Assembly (NCBI GenBank): GCA_902562875.1
Contig: CACEVB010000002.1
Span: forward strand, 80,941-144,940
Origin: an uncultured Pelagibacteraceae bacterium
GTDB taxonomy: Bacteria > Pseudomonadota > Alphaproteobacteria > Pelagibacterales > Pelagibacteraceae
DNA: 64,000 bases
Direction: 5' to 3'
How positions within the stretch are numbered: position 1 is the first letter of the stretch; each line of letters starts with the position of its first letter. The notes beneath the pieces are model-generated. The model had not been told where the DNA came from. It did no database searches and saw only the letters and a list, made by a program, of their open reading frames with translations. Shown piece by piece: positions 18,031 to 28,190 of this stretch. Both the position numbers and the translations under genes were made by a program.

Positions 18031-19182
18031 ATGAAATTAAAATCTAAAATAAGTAATTGGAATGTAAGTAAATTCATATTTAATAGAGAATATAAATTTA
18101 GCAGAAAAGATATATTAAAATATTTACCAAAATCGTATATGGAAAATGCTTACTCAAGTATCACGAAGTGGAATAATTATTCTAAAACGCCTTTAATTAG
18201 TTTAAATAAATTATCAGGAGAATTAAATATAGGTAATATATTCTATAAAGATGAGTCTAAAAGATTTAATTTAAAATCGTTTAAAGCATTGGGTGGAGCA
18301 TATGCTGTTGATATAATTTCCAAGGGTATGAAAAATATTACAATATCTTCTGCTACAGCTGGTAATCATGGTAGATCCGTTGCATGGGGAGCTAAAAGAC
18401 TAGGACTAAATTGTAAAATTTTTATCAGTCAAAATGTTAGTAAAGCAAGAGAAAAAACAATCGAGGAATTTGGAGCTAAAATCTTTAGAGTAAAAGGTAA
18501 TTACGAAAATTCTTTAAAAGAGTGTATGAAAAAAAGTAAATTAAATAAGTGGAAGATCGTTCAGGATGTATCGACAAGAAATTATAAATTTGTGCCAAAA
18601 CTTACTATGGCTGGTTATTCTATAATGATAAAAGAAACCTCATTACAAACAAACAAATATATTACACACATTTTTTTACAAGCTGGTGTTGGTGGTATGG
18701 CTGCAGGAGCAGTTGCAGGAGTTGCAAGATACTTTAAAAGAATACCAAAGATAATTATTGTTGAACCAGAAAATGCTGCATGTGTTTTAAAAAGTATTGA
18801 GAAAGGCAAAATGACAAAAATTAAAATTAGCAAGGAGAGTATTATGGGTGGTATGTCTTGTAATAAAATGTCATTAATACCTTGGCAAATTTTAAAAAAT
18901 ACAGCAAATTGTTGTCTAACAATATCTGATAAAAAAGTTCCTGATACAATTACCATGCTTGCAAAAAAAAGTTTTAGTGATAAGAAAATTGTTGGTGGCG
19001 AGTGTTCAGCCCCTGGCGTTATAAGTCTTATATCAGCTTGTAACAATAAAAAAATTAGATACAAGCTCAATTTAGGTAAAAAATCTAATGTTTTGTTAAT
19101 CGGTTGCGAGGGTGATGTTGACAAAGAGCTTTATAAAATTCTTTATAAGAAAGGATCAAAAAAATTTAATAATGGCAAATAA
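18031..19182 (+). CDS. PLP-dependent diaminopropionate ammonia-lyase-like enzyme
   Basis: A 383-residue fold-type II PLP enzyme. The PLP lysine is expected in RFNLKSFKALGGAYA near residues 75-89. SATAGNHGRSVAWGAKRLG is the N-cap, and AGVGGMAAGAVAGV the phosphate-binding loop. VQDVSTRNYKFVPKLTMAGYSIM and the closing VLLIGCEGDVDKE resemble diaminopropionate ammonia-lyase (YgeX/DpaL), which splits 2,3-diaminopropionate into pyruvate and ammonia. Threonine dehydratase-like alternatives, including EutB of ectoine pathways, cannot be excluded. The end overlaps the photolyase start by 11 bases. Confidence 0.75.
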   Translation: MKLKSKISNWNVSKFIFNREYKFSRKDILKYLPKSYMENAYSSITKWNNYSKTPLISLNKLSGELNIGNIFYKDESKRFNLKSFKALGGAYAVDIISKGMKNITISSATAGNHGRSVAWGAKRLGLNCKIFISQNVSKAREKTIEEFGAKIFRVKGNYENSLKECMKKSKLNKWKIVQDVSTRNYKFVPKLTMAGYSIMIKETSLQTNKYITHIFLQAGVGGMAAGAVAGVARYFKRIPKIIIVEPENAACVLKSIEKGKMTKIKISKESIMGGMSCNKMSLIPWQILKNTANCCLTISDKKVPDTITMLAKKSFSDKKIVGGECSAPGVISLISACNNKKIRYKLNLGKKSNVLLIGCEGDVDKELYKILYKKGSKKFNNGK

Positions 19183-20587
19183 AGCAATTGTTTGGATTAG
19201 AGATGATTTAAGAGTCAGTGATAACTCTGCTTTGTTATACGCAAACTTAAACCATGATAAAGTATCGGCTATCTATATTTTTAATAAAGAAAATTTTGAT
19301 AATAAAAGAGAGGCTCAAAAATGGTGGATTAGTAAATCACTAGAAAGTTTTAAAGAGGACTTAGACAAATTTAATATAAATTTAGAATTAATCATATCAG
19401 AAGAAGTGAAATTTTTTTCTGAAATTAAACACAAAGACATATCCATATATTGGAATAAGGTTTATGAACCAATGCAACTAGATCTGGATAAAAAGATCTC
19501 GAAAATTTTGAATAACAAAAATATTGAATATAAGTTTTTTAAGGGTAACGTCCTAAATGAATTTCAAACAATAAAGAAAAAAGATGGAACACCCTTTAAA
19601 GTATTCAGTCCATTCTGGAGACATGCTGAACCAATATATTTGGATAGAATACCAAAAAAAGAGAAGGGATTGATTAAGTTACAAGAGAAAATTGATCTTT
19701 TCAAATCTGATTCAAGACCGAATAATATTTTGCCAGTAAAAAAATGGTACAAAAAATTCGAAAATTACTGGAGAGTTTCTGAAAGAGAATCACAAATACA
19801 ATTGCAAAAATTTTTAAAAGATAGAATTTTAAATTATGGAACAAATAGAGATTTTCCGTCGCTTAATGGGTCCTCAAAATTATCTCCATATATACGAAAT
19901 GGTCAGTTGAACGTTAATAATATTTGGCGTAATTGCTCAAATGTTAAAACTAAAAATATTGGAATTAGAAAATATTTGAATGAGTTAGGTTGGAGGGAAT
20001 TCTCACATAGTTTAATTAATAATTTTCCTGAAATGTTAAAAGGTAATTTAAGAAAAGAATTTGATAAATTTCCTTGGGTAAAAAATAAAAAAAATTTAAA
20101 CGCTTGGAAAAAAGGATTAACTGGTTACCCTATCGTTGATGCGGGAATGAGACAAATGTATGAAACGGGATGGATGCACAACAGAATACGAATGGTTGTA
20201 GGTTCTTTTCTGGTCAAACATCTTAGAATTGATTGGAAAGAAGGTGAAAAGCACTTTCGTAATTGTCTTTTAGATTTTAATGAGGCAAATAATGTTGCGC
20301 AATGGCAGTGGGTAGCTGGTTGCGGTGCAGATGCAGCTCCATATTTTAGAATTTTCAACCCAATTTTACAAGGGGAGAAATTTGATAAAAACGGTGACTA
20401 TGTGAAAAAATGGGTCCCGGAATTAAAAAATTATCCAGCGAGATTTATTCATAAGCCATGGGAATTAGAGGATAAATTTCAAAAATCTATAAATACAATA
20501 ATTGGAAAAGATTATCCAAAGCCAATTGTGATTCACGAAAATGCAAGAAAAGACGCTTTGGATGCTTTTCAATCTATAAAAAAATAA
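19172..20587 (+). CDS. phrB: Deoxyribodipyrimidine photolyase (cryptochrome/photolyase family)
   Basis: A 471-residue class I photolyase that repairs UV cyclobutane pyrimidine dimers with light and FADH2. The start at 19172 (MANKAIVWIRDDLRVSDNSAL) was chosen over an in-frame upstream ATG at 19112 because it begins exactly at the family's first strand. C-terminal FAD motifs are clear: YIRNGQL, LGWREFSH, GYPIVDAGMRQMYETGWMHNR, and NNVAQWQWVAGCGADAAPYFR with its conserved Trp. Fits a sunlit-ocean organism. Confidence 0.93.
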   Translation: MANKAIVWIRDDLRVSDNSALLYANLNHDKVSAIYIFNKENFDNKREAQKWWISKSLESFKEDLDKFNINLELIISEEVKFFSEIKHKDISIYWNKVYEPMQLDLDKKISKILNNKNIEYKFFKGNVLNEFQTIKKKDGTPFKVFSPFWRHAEPIYLDRIPKKEKGLIKLQEKIDLFKSDSRPNNILPVKKWYKKFENYWRVSERESQIQLQKFLKDRILNYGTNRDFPSLNGSSKLSPYIRNGQLNVNNIWRNCSNVKTKNIGIRKYLNELGWREFSHSLINNFPEMLKGNLRKEFDKFPWVKNKKNLNAWKKGLTGYPIVDAGMRQMYETGWMHNRIRMVVGSFLVKHLRIDWKEGEKHFRNCLLDFNEANNVAQWQWVAGCGADAAPYFRIFNPILQGEKFDKNGDYVKKWVPELKNYPARFIHKPWELEDKFQKSINTIIGKDYPKPIVIHENARKDALDAFQSIKK

Positions 20588-21007
20588 TCATTCACCCATG
20601 TAATGATGAATAATTTTTCTACTATGCTTTTCCTTCCTGTGCTCAAACAAATATAAACCCTGCCAGGTGCCTAACAATAGCTCATTGTTTTTTATGCTTA
20701 ATGATATTTGATTATTAGTAATGGCTGATTTTATGTGTGCAGGCATATCATCGTCTCCCTCAGCTGAATGAATATAAAGTTTATTATTCATAGGAACTAG
20801 TTTATCAAAATAATTAATCAAATCAGTTTGAACATCAGGATCTGCATTTTCTTGTACTATTAATGAAGCGCTTGTATGTTGAATTGATAAATTTATTATA
20901 CCATTTTTAATGTTCAAACTTTCAATCCAATTAATAGTTTTATGAGTAAACTCATAAAGTTTTTGCCCATTAGTTAAAATTTCTAAAGTATAAAAGTCCT
21001 GTCTCAT
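20588..21007 (-). CDS. yjbQ: YjbQ/UPF0047 family protein
   Basis: A 139-residue YjbQ protein. The family signature is seen as IQHTSASLIVQENADPDVQTD split around residues 42-62 and HSAEGDDDMPAHIKS near 80-94, with conserved His residues that build the putative active site; LGTWQGLYLFEHR closes the domain. YjbQ proteins have weak thiamine phosphate synthase activity reported, but the physiological role is unclear. The start overlaps the cupin-like gene by 4 bases. Confidence 0.9.
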   Translation of the reverse strand: MRQDFYTLEILTNGQKLYEFTHKTINWIESLNIKNGIINLSIQHTSASLIVQENADPDVQTDLINYFDKLVPMNNKLYIHSAEGDDDMPAHIKSAITNNQISLSIKNNELLLGTWQGLYLFEHRKEKHSRKIIHHYMGE

Positions 21008-21432
21008 TTATTTTTATTAAAATCTATTCCGTACGCAGACCTTTTTCCTTTTCTTAAACCAAAAGGTCCTGATATGAAAATAGTTAAAGGTTTAGTTCCA
21101 GGTTTTAAATCTACTCTATGATAAGTGTTAGCTGATCTAAATCCTATATATCCAGGGGGTCTCCAAATTTTTCCACTTTTCAAAGTTTCCCAATATCCAT
21201 CTCTCAAAATAATTGTAATAAAAGGGAACAAATGATTATGTACACCTTCACCATGATCATTATCAAGCATTTCATGTATTAAAATGTTGAAAGGAAACCA
21301 TCTAGGTCTATGCCTGAAAAGAAGGTAGTATCTATTCATCCACGGTTTTGCTTCTTTATATTTTGGATGAGATGGTCCTCTATCCAAAACAATTTTTTTT
21401 CTTCCAACTTTTGACAAAAAATTAAGAAACAT
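21004..21432 (-). CDS. Cupin-like protein of unknown function
   Basis: A 142-residue protein with a compact beta-rich core. HEMLDNDHGEGVHNH around residues 54-68 followed by RPPGYIGFRSANTYHRV resembles the two metal-binding His motifs of cupins. No named family is recognised. It overlaps bamB upstream (1 base) and yjbQ downstream (4 bases), so it is translated with them. Confidence 0.6.
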   Translation of the reverse strand: MFLNFLSKVGRKKIVLDRGPSHPKYKEAKPWMNRYYLLFRHRPRWFPFNILIHEMLDNDHGEGVHNHLFPFITIILRDGYWETLKSGKIWRPPGYIGFRSANTYHRVDLKPGTKPLTIFISGPFGLRKGKRSAYGIDFNKNK

Positions 21433-22736
21433 TAATTATATTTATATAAAGAATTCTCCGTAATAAAAAACATTTTTTTATTATTAACGTAAGGTCTAGA
21501 TATTTGATTTTTAGTAATTTTAATCAAGTTGTCGATTTTAGCATCAATTAAGTTAATTTTTAGTAGTTTACCATTGTTCAAACTAATGAATATATTATTT
21601 TTTACAATTAAATATCCATTTATGAAAATTTTTTTTTTTTCAAAATTTTTAATATATTTTTTTAAATTTGATGATCTGATTATGCTACCTTGATTTTTAT
21701 CTAATAAAATTAAGTATCCATCGTTAGTCACAATAAAAATTAATTTATCTATTATTGAAGGAGCTAATATAGCATTAATATTTTGAATCCAATTAACTTT
21801 TCCATTTGTATTATCTATAGAAAATAGTTGATTATTATTATTTGAAAAGTAAATAATATTGTTACTCTCAACTAAATCTGAAAAAACATTAGAGAAAGAG
21901 TCCTCAATTACAGAATTATTCAATGTTGGTATTTGCCAAATTAACTCTCCTGTATTTATATTTAGGGAACTCAGGTCACCCAATGTGTTTATAAAAGTAA
22001 CCTGTTTAGAGTTCACTACTAAGGACATTTTTGATTTAGATTTTATAAAAGTATTTTCGCTTTTATATTCCCAAATTTGGGAACCATTCTCTAATGAATA
22101 ACATTTTAAAATGTTGTTAAGATCTATGACATAGAATTTATCCTTCAGGATTTTAATATGTGAATTAAAAGATGATGTATTTTTTTTTTTCCAAATTAAA
22201 TTTCCATTATTTAGATTAACAAGATAATAGTTAGATAAACTATCTGTAACAATTAATTGATTATTAACATATGCAAAATTAAGAACGGGATTTAATTTTT
22301 TTTCATTTTTTGAATAATGATTTATTTTCCATATTAGTTCTAATTCGCTTGTTAATTTATAAATAGATCCATTTCCGTCAAAATAAATTATTTCATTTTT
22401 TTCTGTAAATAATAATTGTGAATTTAAAAAATTTTGATTTATAATTTTTGAAAATTTATATTTTTTACTTTTTTTGAAATCACCGTCAAAATTAAATAAA
22501 GTGTAATTATTAGAGTTATTTTTAACAAATCCGATCTGATCGTAATTCTGTTTAAGTTTAATTTTAATATTTGTGTTAATTTCATTGCTTTTACTATCAG
22601 GTTTGTTTTCAGATAAAATTTTTTCGTTTGTATTATGGGTTTCCTTTTTTTTGATATTAGACCATATTCCAGTTTTGGTATCTGTGGAACAATTAGTTAA
22701 AAGAAAGACAAATATTAATATAAAATATTTATTCAC
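21432..22736 (-). CDS. bamB: Outer membrane assembly lipoprotein BamB
   Basis: A 434-residue lipoprotein with signal peptide and lipobox LTNC near residue 16. The mature part is built from repeated beta-propeller blades of PQQ-enzyme type with strands such as NGNLIWKKK, NGSQIWEYK, TGELIWQIP and NGKVNWIQN, the usual BamB pattern. BamB is the scaffold lipoprotein of the BAM complex inserting outer-membrane barrels. It overlaps the upstream YfgM-like gene by 8 bases, the order found in many proteobacteria; the GTPase gene der, often next, is not here. Confidence 0.88.
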   Translation of the reverse strand: MNKYFILIFVFLLTNCSTDTKTGIWSNIKKKETHNTNEKILSENKPDSKSNEINTNIKIKLKQNYDQIGFVKNNSNNYTLFNFDGDFKKSKKYKFSKIINQNFLNSQLLFTEKNEIIYFDGNGSIYKLTSELELIWKINHYSKNEKKLNPVLNFAYVNNQLIVTDSLSNYYLVNLNNGNLIWKKKNTSSFNSHIKILKDKFYVIDLNNILKCYSLENGSQIWEYKSENTFIKSKSKMSLVVNSKQVTFINTLGDLSSLNINTGELIWQIPTLNNSVIEDSFSNVFSDLVESNNIIYFSNNNNQLFSIDNTNGKVNWIQNINAILAPSIIDKLIFIVTNDGYLILLDKNQGSIIRSSNLKKYIKNFEKKKIFINGYLIVKNNIFISLNNGKLLKINLIDAKIDNLIKITKNQISRPYVNNKKMFFITENSLYKYN

Positions 22737-23376
22737 TAAAATCTCTTTGTAATCTTTTTTGAGCTTCTAATTTAATTTCTGGGTTAGTGTTATTAATAGA
22801 AATTATTTTTTCAAAAAATTCTTTAGCTTTTTGTTTTTGGTTTTTAGAATAATAATACTCACCTATTAAATACAATGAGTGAGATCTCCATATGTTGTTC
22901 TCTTTTATTAATGGATTAATTATATTTAAGATTTCCTCTTCAGAGCTAAAATCTGAATTATATAAAGCTTTTTTATAAATATTTAAGTCTTTAATTGTCT
23001 TATTTAGTTTTAATTCATTTATAATAATATCGAAATATAAATTTACTTCCTCTTTTGAGGAAATCAAATTATTTTCTATTAAAAAATATAATGCTAAAGG
23101 TGAGTATGTTTCGTCTTTTTTTTTGATTATTCCAGTTAGGTTTTTAATAACTTGTGCTTTATTCGTGTCTGAAAAATTTATAATAGAATTTTTATACAAA
23201 TTTGAAATTTCAACTTTTTTTCTATCATTGATTTCTTTTAATACAAAAAATCCAAATATGCTAAGTAATATTACTATAATGATTAAAATTATAAATTTTG
23301 TATTTTTTTTAGTAAAATTTTTTATTTTTTGTGTTCTAGTTAATGAATTTATAATTTCAATTTCTTGTTCATTCAT
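22729..23376 (-). CDS. YfgM-like tetratricopeptide inner-membrane protein
   Basis: A 215-residue protein with one transmembrane helix at about residues 28-48 after a basic cytosolic start and a periplasmic helical domain with TPR-like repeats (LIGEYYYSKNQKQKAKEFFEKII). This matches YfgM/TPR_21 proteins, which act with SecYEG and periplasmic chaperones. Its place directly before bamB supports the call. Confidence 0.75.
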   Translation of the reverse strand: MNEQEIEIINSLTRTQKIKNFTKKNTKFIILIIIVILLSIFGFFVLKEINDRKKVEISNLYKNSIINFSDTNKAQVIKNLTGIIKKKDETYSPLALYFLIENNLISSKEEVNLYFDIIINELKLNKTIKDLNIYKKALYNSDFSSEEEILNIINPLIKENNIWRSHSLYLIGEYYYSKNQKQKAKEFFEKIISINNTNPEIKLEAQKRLQRDFSE

Positions 23377-23377
23377 A

Positions 23378-26047
23378 CTAAATCATATTCCTTAAAACAT
23401 ATTGTAAAATCCCACCGTTTTTATAATACTCAAGCTCATTTTTTGTATCAATTCTGCAAATAGTTTCTATAATTTTAATATCACCTGTATCATACTTAAA
23501 TTCTACTTTTACTTTTTCTGATGGATTTACTCCTTTTTCAAAATCTAAAATTGAAATTAATTCAGAGCCCTTTAGTTTTAATTTATTTCGATTGAAACCA
23601 TCTATAAATTGTAGTGGTAAAATCCCCATTCCAATAAGATTCGATCTATGTATTCTTTCAAAGCTCTCAGCAATAACAACTTTAATACCAAGTAGTTTAG
23701 TTCCTTTCGCGGCCCAGTCTCTAGAGGAGCCCGTGCCATATTCTTTTCCTCCAATAACGACTAAATCAGTACCTCTTTTTTTATACTCAACAACAGCATC
23801 ATAAACAGGCATAATTTTATTTTCAGGATAAAGTTTTGTGAAGCCTCCTTCTGTGCCTGGGGCGATCTCATTTCTAATTCTTATATTTGCAAAAGTGCCT
23901 CTCATCATAACCTCATGGTTTCCTCTTCTTGATCCATATGAATTATAATCTTTTGGAAGTATTTGATGTTTCATAAAGTATTCACCAGTGGGACTCTCTT
24001 TTTGAATAGATCCTGCTGGAGAAATATGATCGGTTGTTACCATATCTCCTAAAATTAAAAGTGGCCTTGCATCTTTTATTTCTTTAAAACCCTCGGGCTG
24101 ATCAGATAAATTTTCAAAAAAAGGGGGTTTTTTTACATAAGTGGAGCCTTCATCCCAGTTATAGATGCTTGAAGATGCTGTTTTAATTTTTTGCCACTGG
24201 GTAGGTCCCTCTGACACATTTGAATATCTATTTATAAACATTTCTGCACTTAAAGAACTCCGTAATGTATCTTCTATTTCTTTGTTACTAGGCCAAATAT
24301 CTTTTAAAAATATTTCTTTATTATTTTTTCCTATGCCAATTGCACCTTTATATATATCTATTTCCATATGACCTGCTAGAGCATACGCCACTACCAAAGG
24401 AGGTGAAGCTAGAAAGTTTGCTTTAATATGTGGTGAAATTCTTCCCTCAAAATTTCTATTACCTGATAAAACTGATACTGTATAAAGATTTTCTTTTTCA
24501 ATAGAGCTAACTATTTTGTCTGACAGTGGTCCTGAATTTCCAATACAGGTTGTACAACCATACCCTACTAAATTAAATCCTAATTCATCTAAATACTTAC
24601 TTAGACCAGCTTTATCTAAGTAATCAGTTACAACCTGTGACCCTGGTGCTAGTGAAGTTTTAACCCATGGTTTACTTTTTAAACCTAATTCTACTGCTTT
24701 TTTTGCTAAAAGCCCTGCTCCTATTAAAACATTAGGATTTGAAGTATTAGTACACGAAGTTATTGCAGCTATTAAAATTGATCCATCAGTAATTTCATAG
24801 TCCGAACCGTCTACTTTAGATGATTTTTTTTTGTCTCTCTTGGTTATTTCTTTATATATTTTTTTAAAATTTTTACTTGCTTCACTTAGTAAAACTTTAT
24901 CTTGAGGTCTTTTTGGACCAGAGATAGTTGGTACAACTGAGGACATATCAAGCGATATTGTATCTGTAAATTCTAAATTACTTGACGCCCAAAGACCTTG
25001 TTCTTTTGCATATATCTCAACAATATTTACAATATTTTCGTCTCTACCAGAAAATTTTAAATATTTTAAAGTTTCCTCGTCAATTGGAAAAAAACCGCAT
25101 GTAGCTCCATACTCAGGAGCCATATTTGCTATTGTAGCTCTATCTGCTAGTGTTAAATTTTTTAGACCATCACCGTAAAATTCGACAAATTTTCCAACTA
25201 CTCCTTTATCTCTTAACATTTTAACAACTGTTAAAACTAAATCAGTAGCAGTTGTTCCCTCTGGCATCTTATTGGATAAATTAAAACCAATAACTTCAGG
25301 TATTAACATCGATATTGGTTGCCCTAACATACCAGCCTCAGCTTCAATACCACCAACACCCCATCCTAAAACTGATAAACCATTTACCATGGTGGTATGA
25401 CTATCAGTTCCCACTAAAGTATCTGGAAATAAATATTTTGAACCTTGATATTCTTCACTCCAAACAACCTTGGATAAGTATTCAAGGTTAACTTGATGAC
25501 AAATACCTGTTCCTGGAGGTACAATTCTAAAATTATTAAATGCTTGTTGACCCCATTTTAAAAATGAATATCTTTCACCATTTCTTTCAAACTCAATATC
25601 TACATTGTTGTCAAATGAATTTTTATTTGCAAATTCATCAACTTGAACTGAGTGATCGATAACCAAATCGACAGCTGATAATGGGTTGATAGCATTTGGA
25701 TCTTTATTTTTATCCTTAACAGCTTCCCTCATAGCAGCCAAATCTGCAACAGCTGGAATTCCAGTATAATCCTGAAGTAATACTCTAGCAGGTCTATATG
25801 CAATTTCGGTTTTTGAATTTTTAGTATCTAACCATTTGTGTATAGCTTGAATTTGCGATTTTGTTACTGATTTTTCATCCTCAAATCTTAACAAATTTTC
25901 TAATAGCACTTTTAATGATTTAGGTAATTTTGATATACCATTTAATCCATTTTTCTCAGCTTCATTAATTGAATAATATTTAAAATCCTGCCCATTAATA
26001 TTAATGGTTTTTAGAGAGTTGTATGAATTTTTAGTTCCAGGTTTCAT
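23378..26047 (-). CDS. acnA: Aconitate hydratase (AcnA)
   Basis: An 889-residue AcnA/IRP-type aconitase that interconverts citrate and isocitrate in the TCA cycle. Iron-sulfur ligands lie in AAITSCTNTSNPNVLIGAG and GYGCTTCIGNSGPL; VGTDSHTTMVNGL and the C-terminal swivel domain GSSRDWAAKGT are complete. The start at 26047 (MKPGTKNSY) was preferred over an upstream ATG at 26074, which would overlap the LysE gene and add a hydrophobic leader foreign to the family. Confidence 0.96.
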   Translation of the reverse strand: MKPGTKNSYNSLKTININGQDFKYYSINEAEKNGLNGISKLPKSLKVLLENLLRFEDEKSVTKSQIQAIHKWLDTKNSKTEIAYRPARVLLQDYTGIPAVADLAAMREAVKDKNKDPNAINPLSAVDLVIDHSVQVDEFANKNSFDNNVDIEFERNGERYSFLKWGQQAFNNFRIVPPGTGICHQVNLEYLSKVVWSEEYQGSKYLFPDTLVGTDSHTTMVNGLSVLGWGVGGIEAEAGMLGQPISMLIPEVIGFNLSNKMPEGTTATDLVLTVVKMLRDKGVVGKFVEFYGDGLKNLTLADRATIANMAPEYGATCGFFPIDEETLKYLKFSGRDENIVNIVEIYAKEQGLWASSNLEFTDTISLDMSSVVPTISGPKRPQDKVLLSEASKNFKKIYKEITKRDKKKSSKVDGSDYEITDGSILIAAITSCTNTSNPNVLIGAGLLAKKAVELGLKSKPWVKTSLAPGSQVVTDYLDKAGLSKYLDELGFNLVGYGCTTCIGNSGPLSDKIVSSIEKENLYTVSVLSGNRNFEGRISPHIKANFLASPPLVVAYALAGHMEIDIYKGAIGIGKNNKEIFLKDIWPSNKEIEDTLRSSLSAEMFINRYSNVSEGPTQWQKIKTASSSIYNWDEGSTYVKKPPFFENLSDQPEGFKEIKDARPLLILGDMVTTDHISPAGSIQKESPTGEYFMKHQILPKDYNSYGSRRGNHEVMMRGTFANIRIRNEIAPGTEGGFTKLYPENKIMPVYDAVVEYKKRGTDLVVIGGKEYGTGSSRDWAAKGTKLLGIKVVIAESFERIHRSNLIGMGILPLQFIDGFNRNKLKLKGSELISILDFEKGVNPSEKVKVEFKYDTGDIKIIETICRIDTKNELEYYKNGGILQYVLRNMI

Positions 26048-26049
26048 AG

Positions 26050-26640
26050 TTAATAATAAAATGTTGCAATACAACTTAATAGAAGCATTGACATAGCATA
26101 ATTAAACAATTTAATAAATTTTTCATTTGTCGCAAATTTCCTCAAAAATTTACCTATAAGCGTCCAAAAATTGATGCTTATTACTGCGCAAAGGAATGAA
26201 ACACCTATCACCCAAATAGAATGATTCACAAAATTTATACCTTTTTCAACATAGGTAGATACACATATAATTCCTACAATTACACCTTTTGGATTTAAAA
26301 ATTGAAAAAAAAATGTTTCTAAGAACTTTACGGGGTTTTTTTTTTGATTTTCATTTATTTTGCTCGCAAATGCAATTTTATATGCAAGATATATTAAAAA
26401 GATTGATCCTGAAATTTTTAAAATATCTTGGAGTAAAGGATATATTTTGAATATATTTATTAAACCAAAATTTAAAATGCTAACCATTAAAGTAAATCCT
26501 AAAATTACGCCCAGCATATGAGGTAAAGTTTTTATAATTCCAAAATTAAATCCTGAATAAGATGCAACTATATTGTTTGGTCCAGGTGAACATCCTGTTC
26601 CTAGCATAAATAAAAAAAGTGACAAAAGTTCGGGGTGCAT
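26050..26640 (-). CDS. LysE/RhtB-family amino-acid exporter
   Basis: A 196-residue inner-membrane protein with about six membrane segments. The conserved N-terminal GCSPGPNNIVASYSGFNFG is the LysE/RhtB signature (SPGPN). Substrates are typically amino acids or homoserine lactones; the specific one is unknown. It lies 2 bases before aconitase and 4 bases after the tRNA-binding protein gene, suggesting cotranscription. Confidence 0.87.
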   Translation of the reverse strand: MHPELLSLFLFMLGTGCSPGPNNIVASYSGFNFGIIKTLPHMLGVILGFTLMVSILNFGLINIFKIYPLLQDILKISGSIFLIYLAYKIAFASKINENQKKNPVKFLETFFFQFLNPKGVIVGIICVSTYVEKGINFVNHSIWVIGVSFLCAVISINFWTLIGKFLRKFATNEKFIKLFNYAMSMLLLSCIATFYY

Positions 26641-26644
26641 TCTG

Positions 26645-26986
26645 CTAAGCTACTGGTAACCCATTTTCAGCTTTTTGAGATGGATGGACTAATGTTACTT
26701 TACCGTCGTTATCAATCGATCCTAAAATAAGCACTTGTGAGATAACACCAGCAATATTCTTTTCTGGAAAATTACAAACTCCAATAACTTGTTTACCAAC
26801 CAAATTTTCTTGATTATAAAAATGTGTTATCTGAGCTGAAGTTTGCTTGATGCCAATATTTGGGCCAAAATCTACTTTCAATACCAGTGATGGTTTTCTC
26901 GCTTTCTCGTTTTTTTCAACAGAGGTAACTGTTCCAAGTCTTATATCTATTTTATCAAAATCGCTATAGGTTATTTGTTCTTTCAT
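26645..26986 (-). CDS. CsaA-like tRNA-binding domain protein
   Basis: A 113-residue stand-alone EMAP/tRNA-binding OB-fold protein. The motifs DKIDIRLGTVTSVEK at the start, PSLVLKVDFGP, LVGKQVIGVCNFPEKNIAG and the end VHPSQKAENGLPVA match CsaA. CsaA proteins have been described as having chaperone-like and tRNA-binding activity. It is divergent from argE across 22 bases. Confidence 0.9.
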   Translation of the reverse strand: MKEQITYSDFDKIDIRLGTVTSVEKNEKARKPSLVLKVDFGPNIGIKQTSAQITHFYNQENLVGKQVIGVCNFPEKNIAGVISQVLILGSIDNDGKVTLVHPSQKAENGLPVA

Positions 26987-27008
26987 AATAATAATATATA
27001 ATTAATTT

Positions 27009-28190
27009 ATGGCGAAAATAGATAACATATTATTTGAAAAATCAATAAAGATTCTCAAAGATCTTATATCTTTTAAAACAATTTCAGGAGAAAACAATTC
27101 TTCTTTAATAAATTACTGTGATGATATACTTAAAAATTGTGGTGCTTCTTCATTTAAAGTTTTTGATAAAGACAAGAAAAGAGTTAATCTTTTTGCAACT
27201 TTAAAGGCAAGAAAATCTAACGGAAAAAAACCGATTATATTATCAGGGCATACTGATGTAGTTCCTGTTTCTAAGGGTTGGTCAACAGATCCTTTTGTAG
27301 CAGAAATTATAAATGACAAATTGTATGGAAGAGGATCTTGTGACATGAAGGGATTTTTAGCCTGCTCATTAGCTTACGCAGAGATCTTTTCTAAATCTAA
27401 TCTCTTAAGAGACATACATTTTTCTCTTACATTCGATGAGGAAACAGCCTGTATTGGAGCCCCACTATTGATCAAAGAATTAAAAAAAAGAGAAATAACA
27501 GATGGTATATGTATTGTTGGCGAACCAACAAAAATGAAAATTATAGATTCTCATAAAGCTTGCTATGAATATACAACTTTTTTTGAAGGTCTCTCGGGTC
27601 ATAGTTCTAAACCGGAAGAAGGTGTAAATGCTGCTGAATATGCTTCAAGATATGTAAATAAACTAATGAAATTAAGAAATAATTTAATTAGTAGAGAACC
27701 CAAAGATTCTATTTATACTCCGCCATATTCGACATTGTCAATCGGTGGGATTTTTGGCGGAATAGCGCACAATGTTATTGTAGATAAATGTCATGTCAAC
27801 TGGGAGACCAGACCGGTAAATAAAGAAGATGGAATTTATTTAAATAATGAAATTGACATGTATGAAAAAGAATTATTATTAGAAATGAAAAAAGGATATC
27901 CAAAGGCATCTATAAAAAAAGAAGTCATTGGAGAAATAATTGGTTTCAATAGAATAAAAGATTCTGAGGCATGTGAGTTTGTCTCAAGTATAACAGGAGA
28001 CAATGAGAGAGAAGTAGTATCTTTTGGAACTGAGGCTGGTTTATTTCAGGAAATTGGAATTAGTACTGTTGTATGTGGACCAGGTTCAATTGAACAAGCA
28101 CACAAGATTGATGAATTTATAGAATTAAGTGAAATAAAAAAATGTTTGTCTTTTTTAAATGGTGTAAGAAACAAATCAGTTATTAATTAA
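27009..28190 (+). CDS. argE: Acetylornithine deacetylase/succinyl-diaminopimelate desuccinylase family (ArgE)
   Basis: A 393-residue M20 metallopeptidase-family enzyme. Zinc-site motifs are ILSGHTDVVPVSKGWSTDPF at residues 78-97, YGRGSCDMKGF, FDEETACIGA (general-base Glu) and IVGEPT. The length and the motif SHKACYE match ArgE, which releases ornithine from N-acetylornithine. As the nearest neighbour is an agmatinase family gene, polyamine or arginine supply could be connected. The 3' end overlaps the aldehyde dehydrogenase by 4 bases, converging. Confidence 0.87.
   Translation: MAKIDNILFEKSIKILKDLISFKTISGENNSSLINYCDDILKNCGASSFKVFDKDKKRVNLFATLKARKSNGKKPIILSGHTDVVPVSKGWSTDPFVAEIINDKLYGRGSCDMKGFLACSLAYAEIFSKSNLLRDIHFSLTFDEETACIGAPLLIKELKKREITDGICIVGEPTKMKIIDSHKACYEYTTFFEGLSGHSSKPEEGVNAAEYASRYVNKLMKLRNNLISREPKDSIYTPPYSTLSIGGIFGGIAHNVIVDKCHVNWETRPVNKEDGIYLNNEIDMYEKELLLEMKKGYPKASIKKEVIGEIIGFNRIKDSEACEFVSSITGDNEREVVSFGTEAGLFQEIGISTVVCGPGSIEQAHKIDEFIELSEIKKCLSFLNGVRNKSVIN

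Noticed and set aside
18615-19124. Long minus-strand reading frame within the ammonia-lyase gene
   Set aside because: Antisense shadow of a clear PLP enzyme; no recognisable domain.
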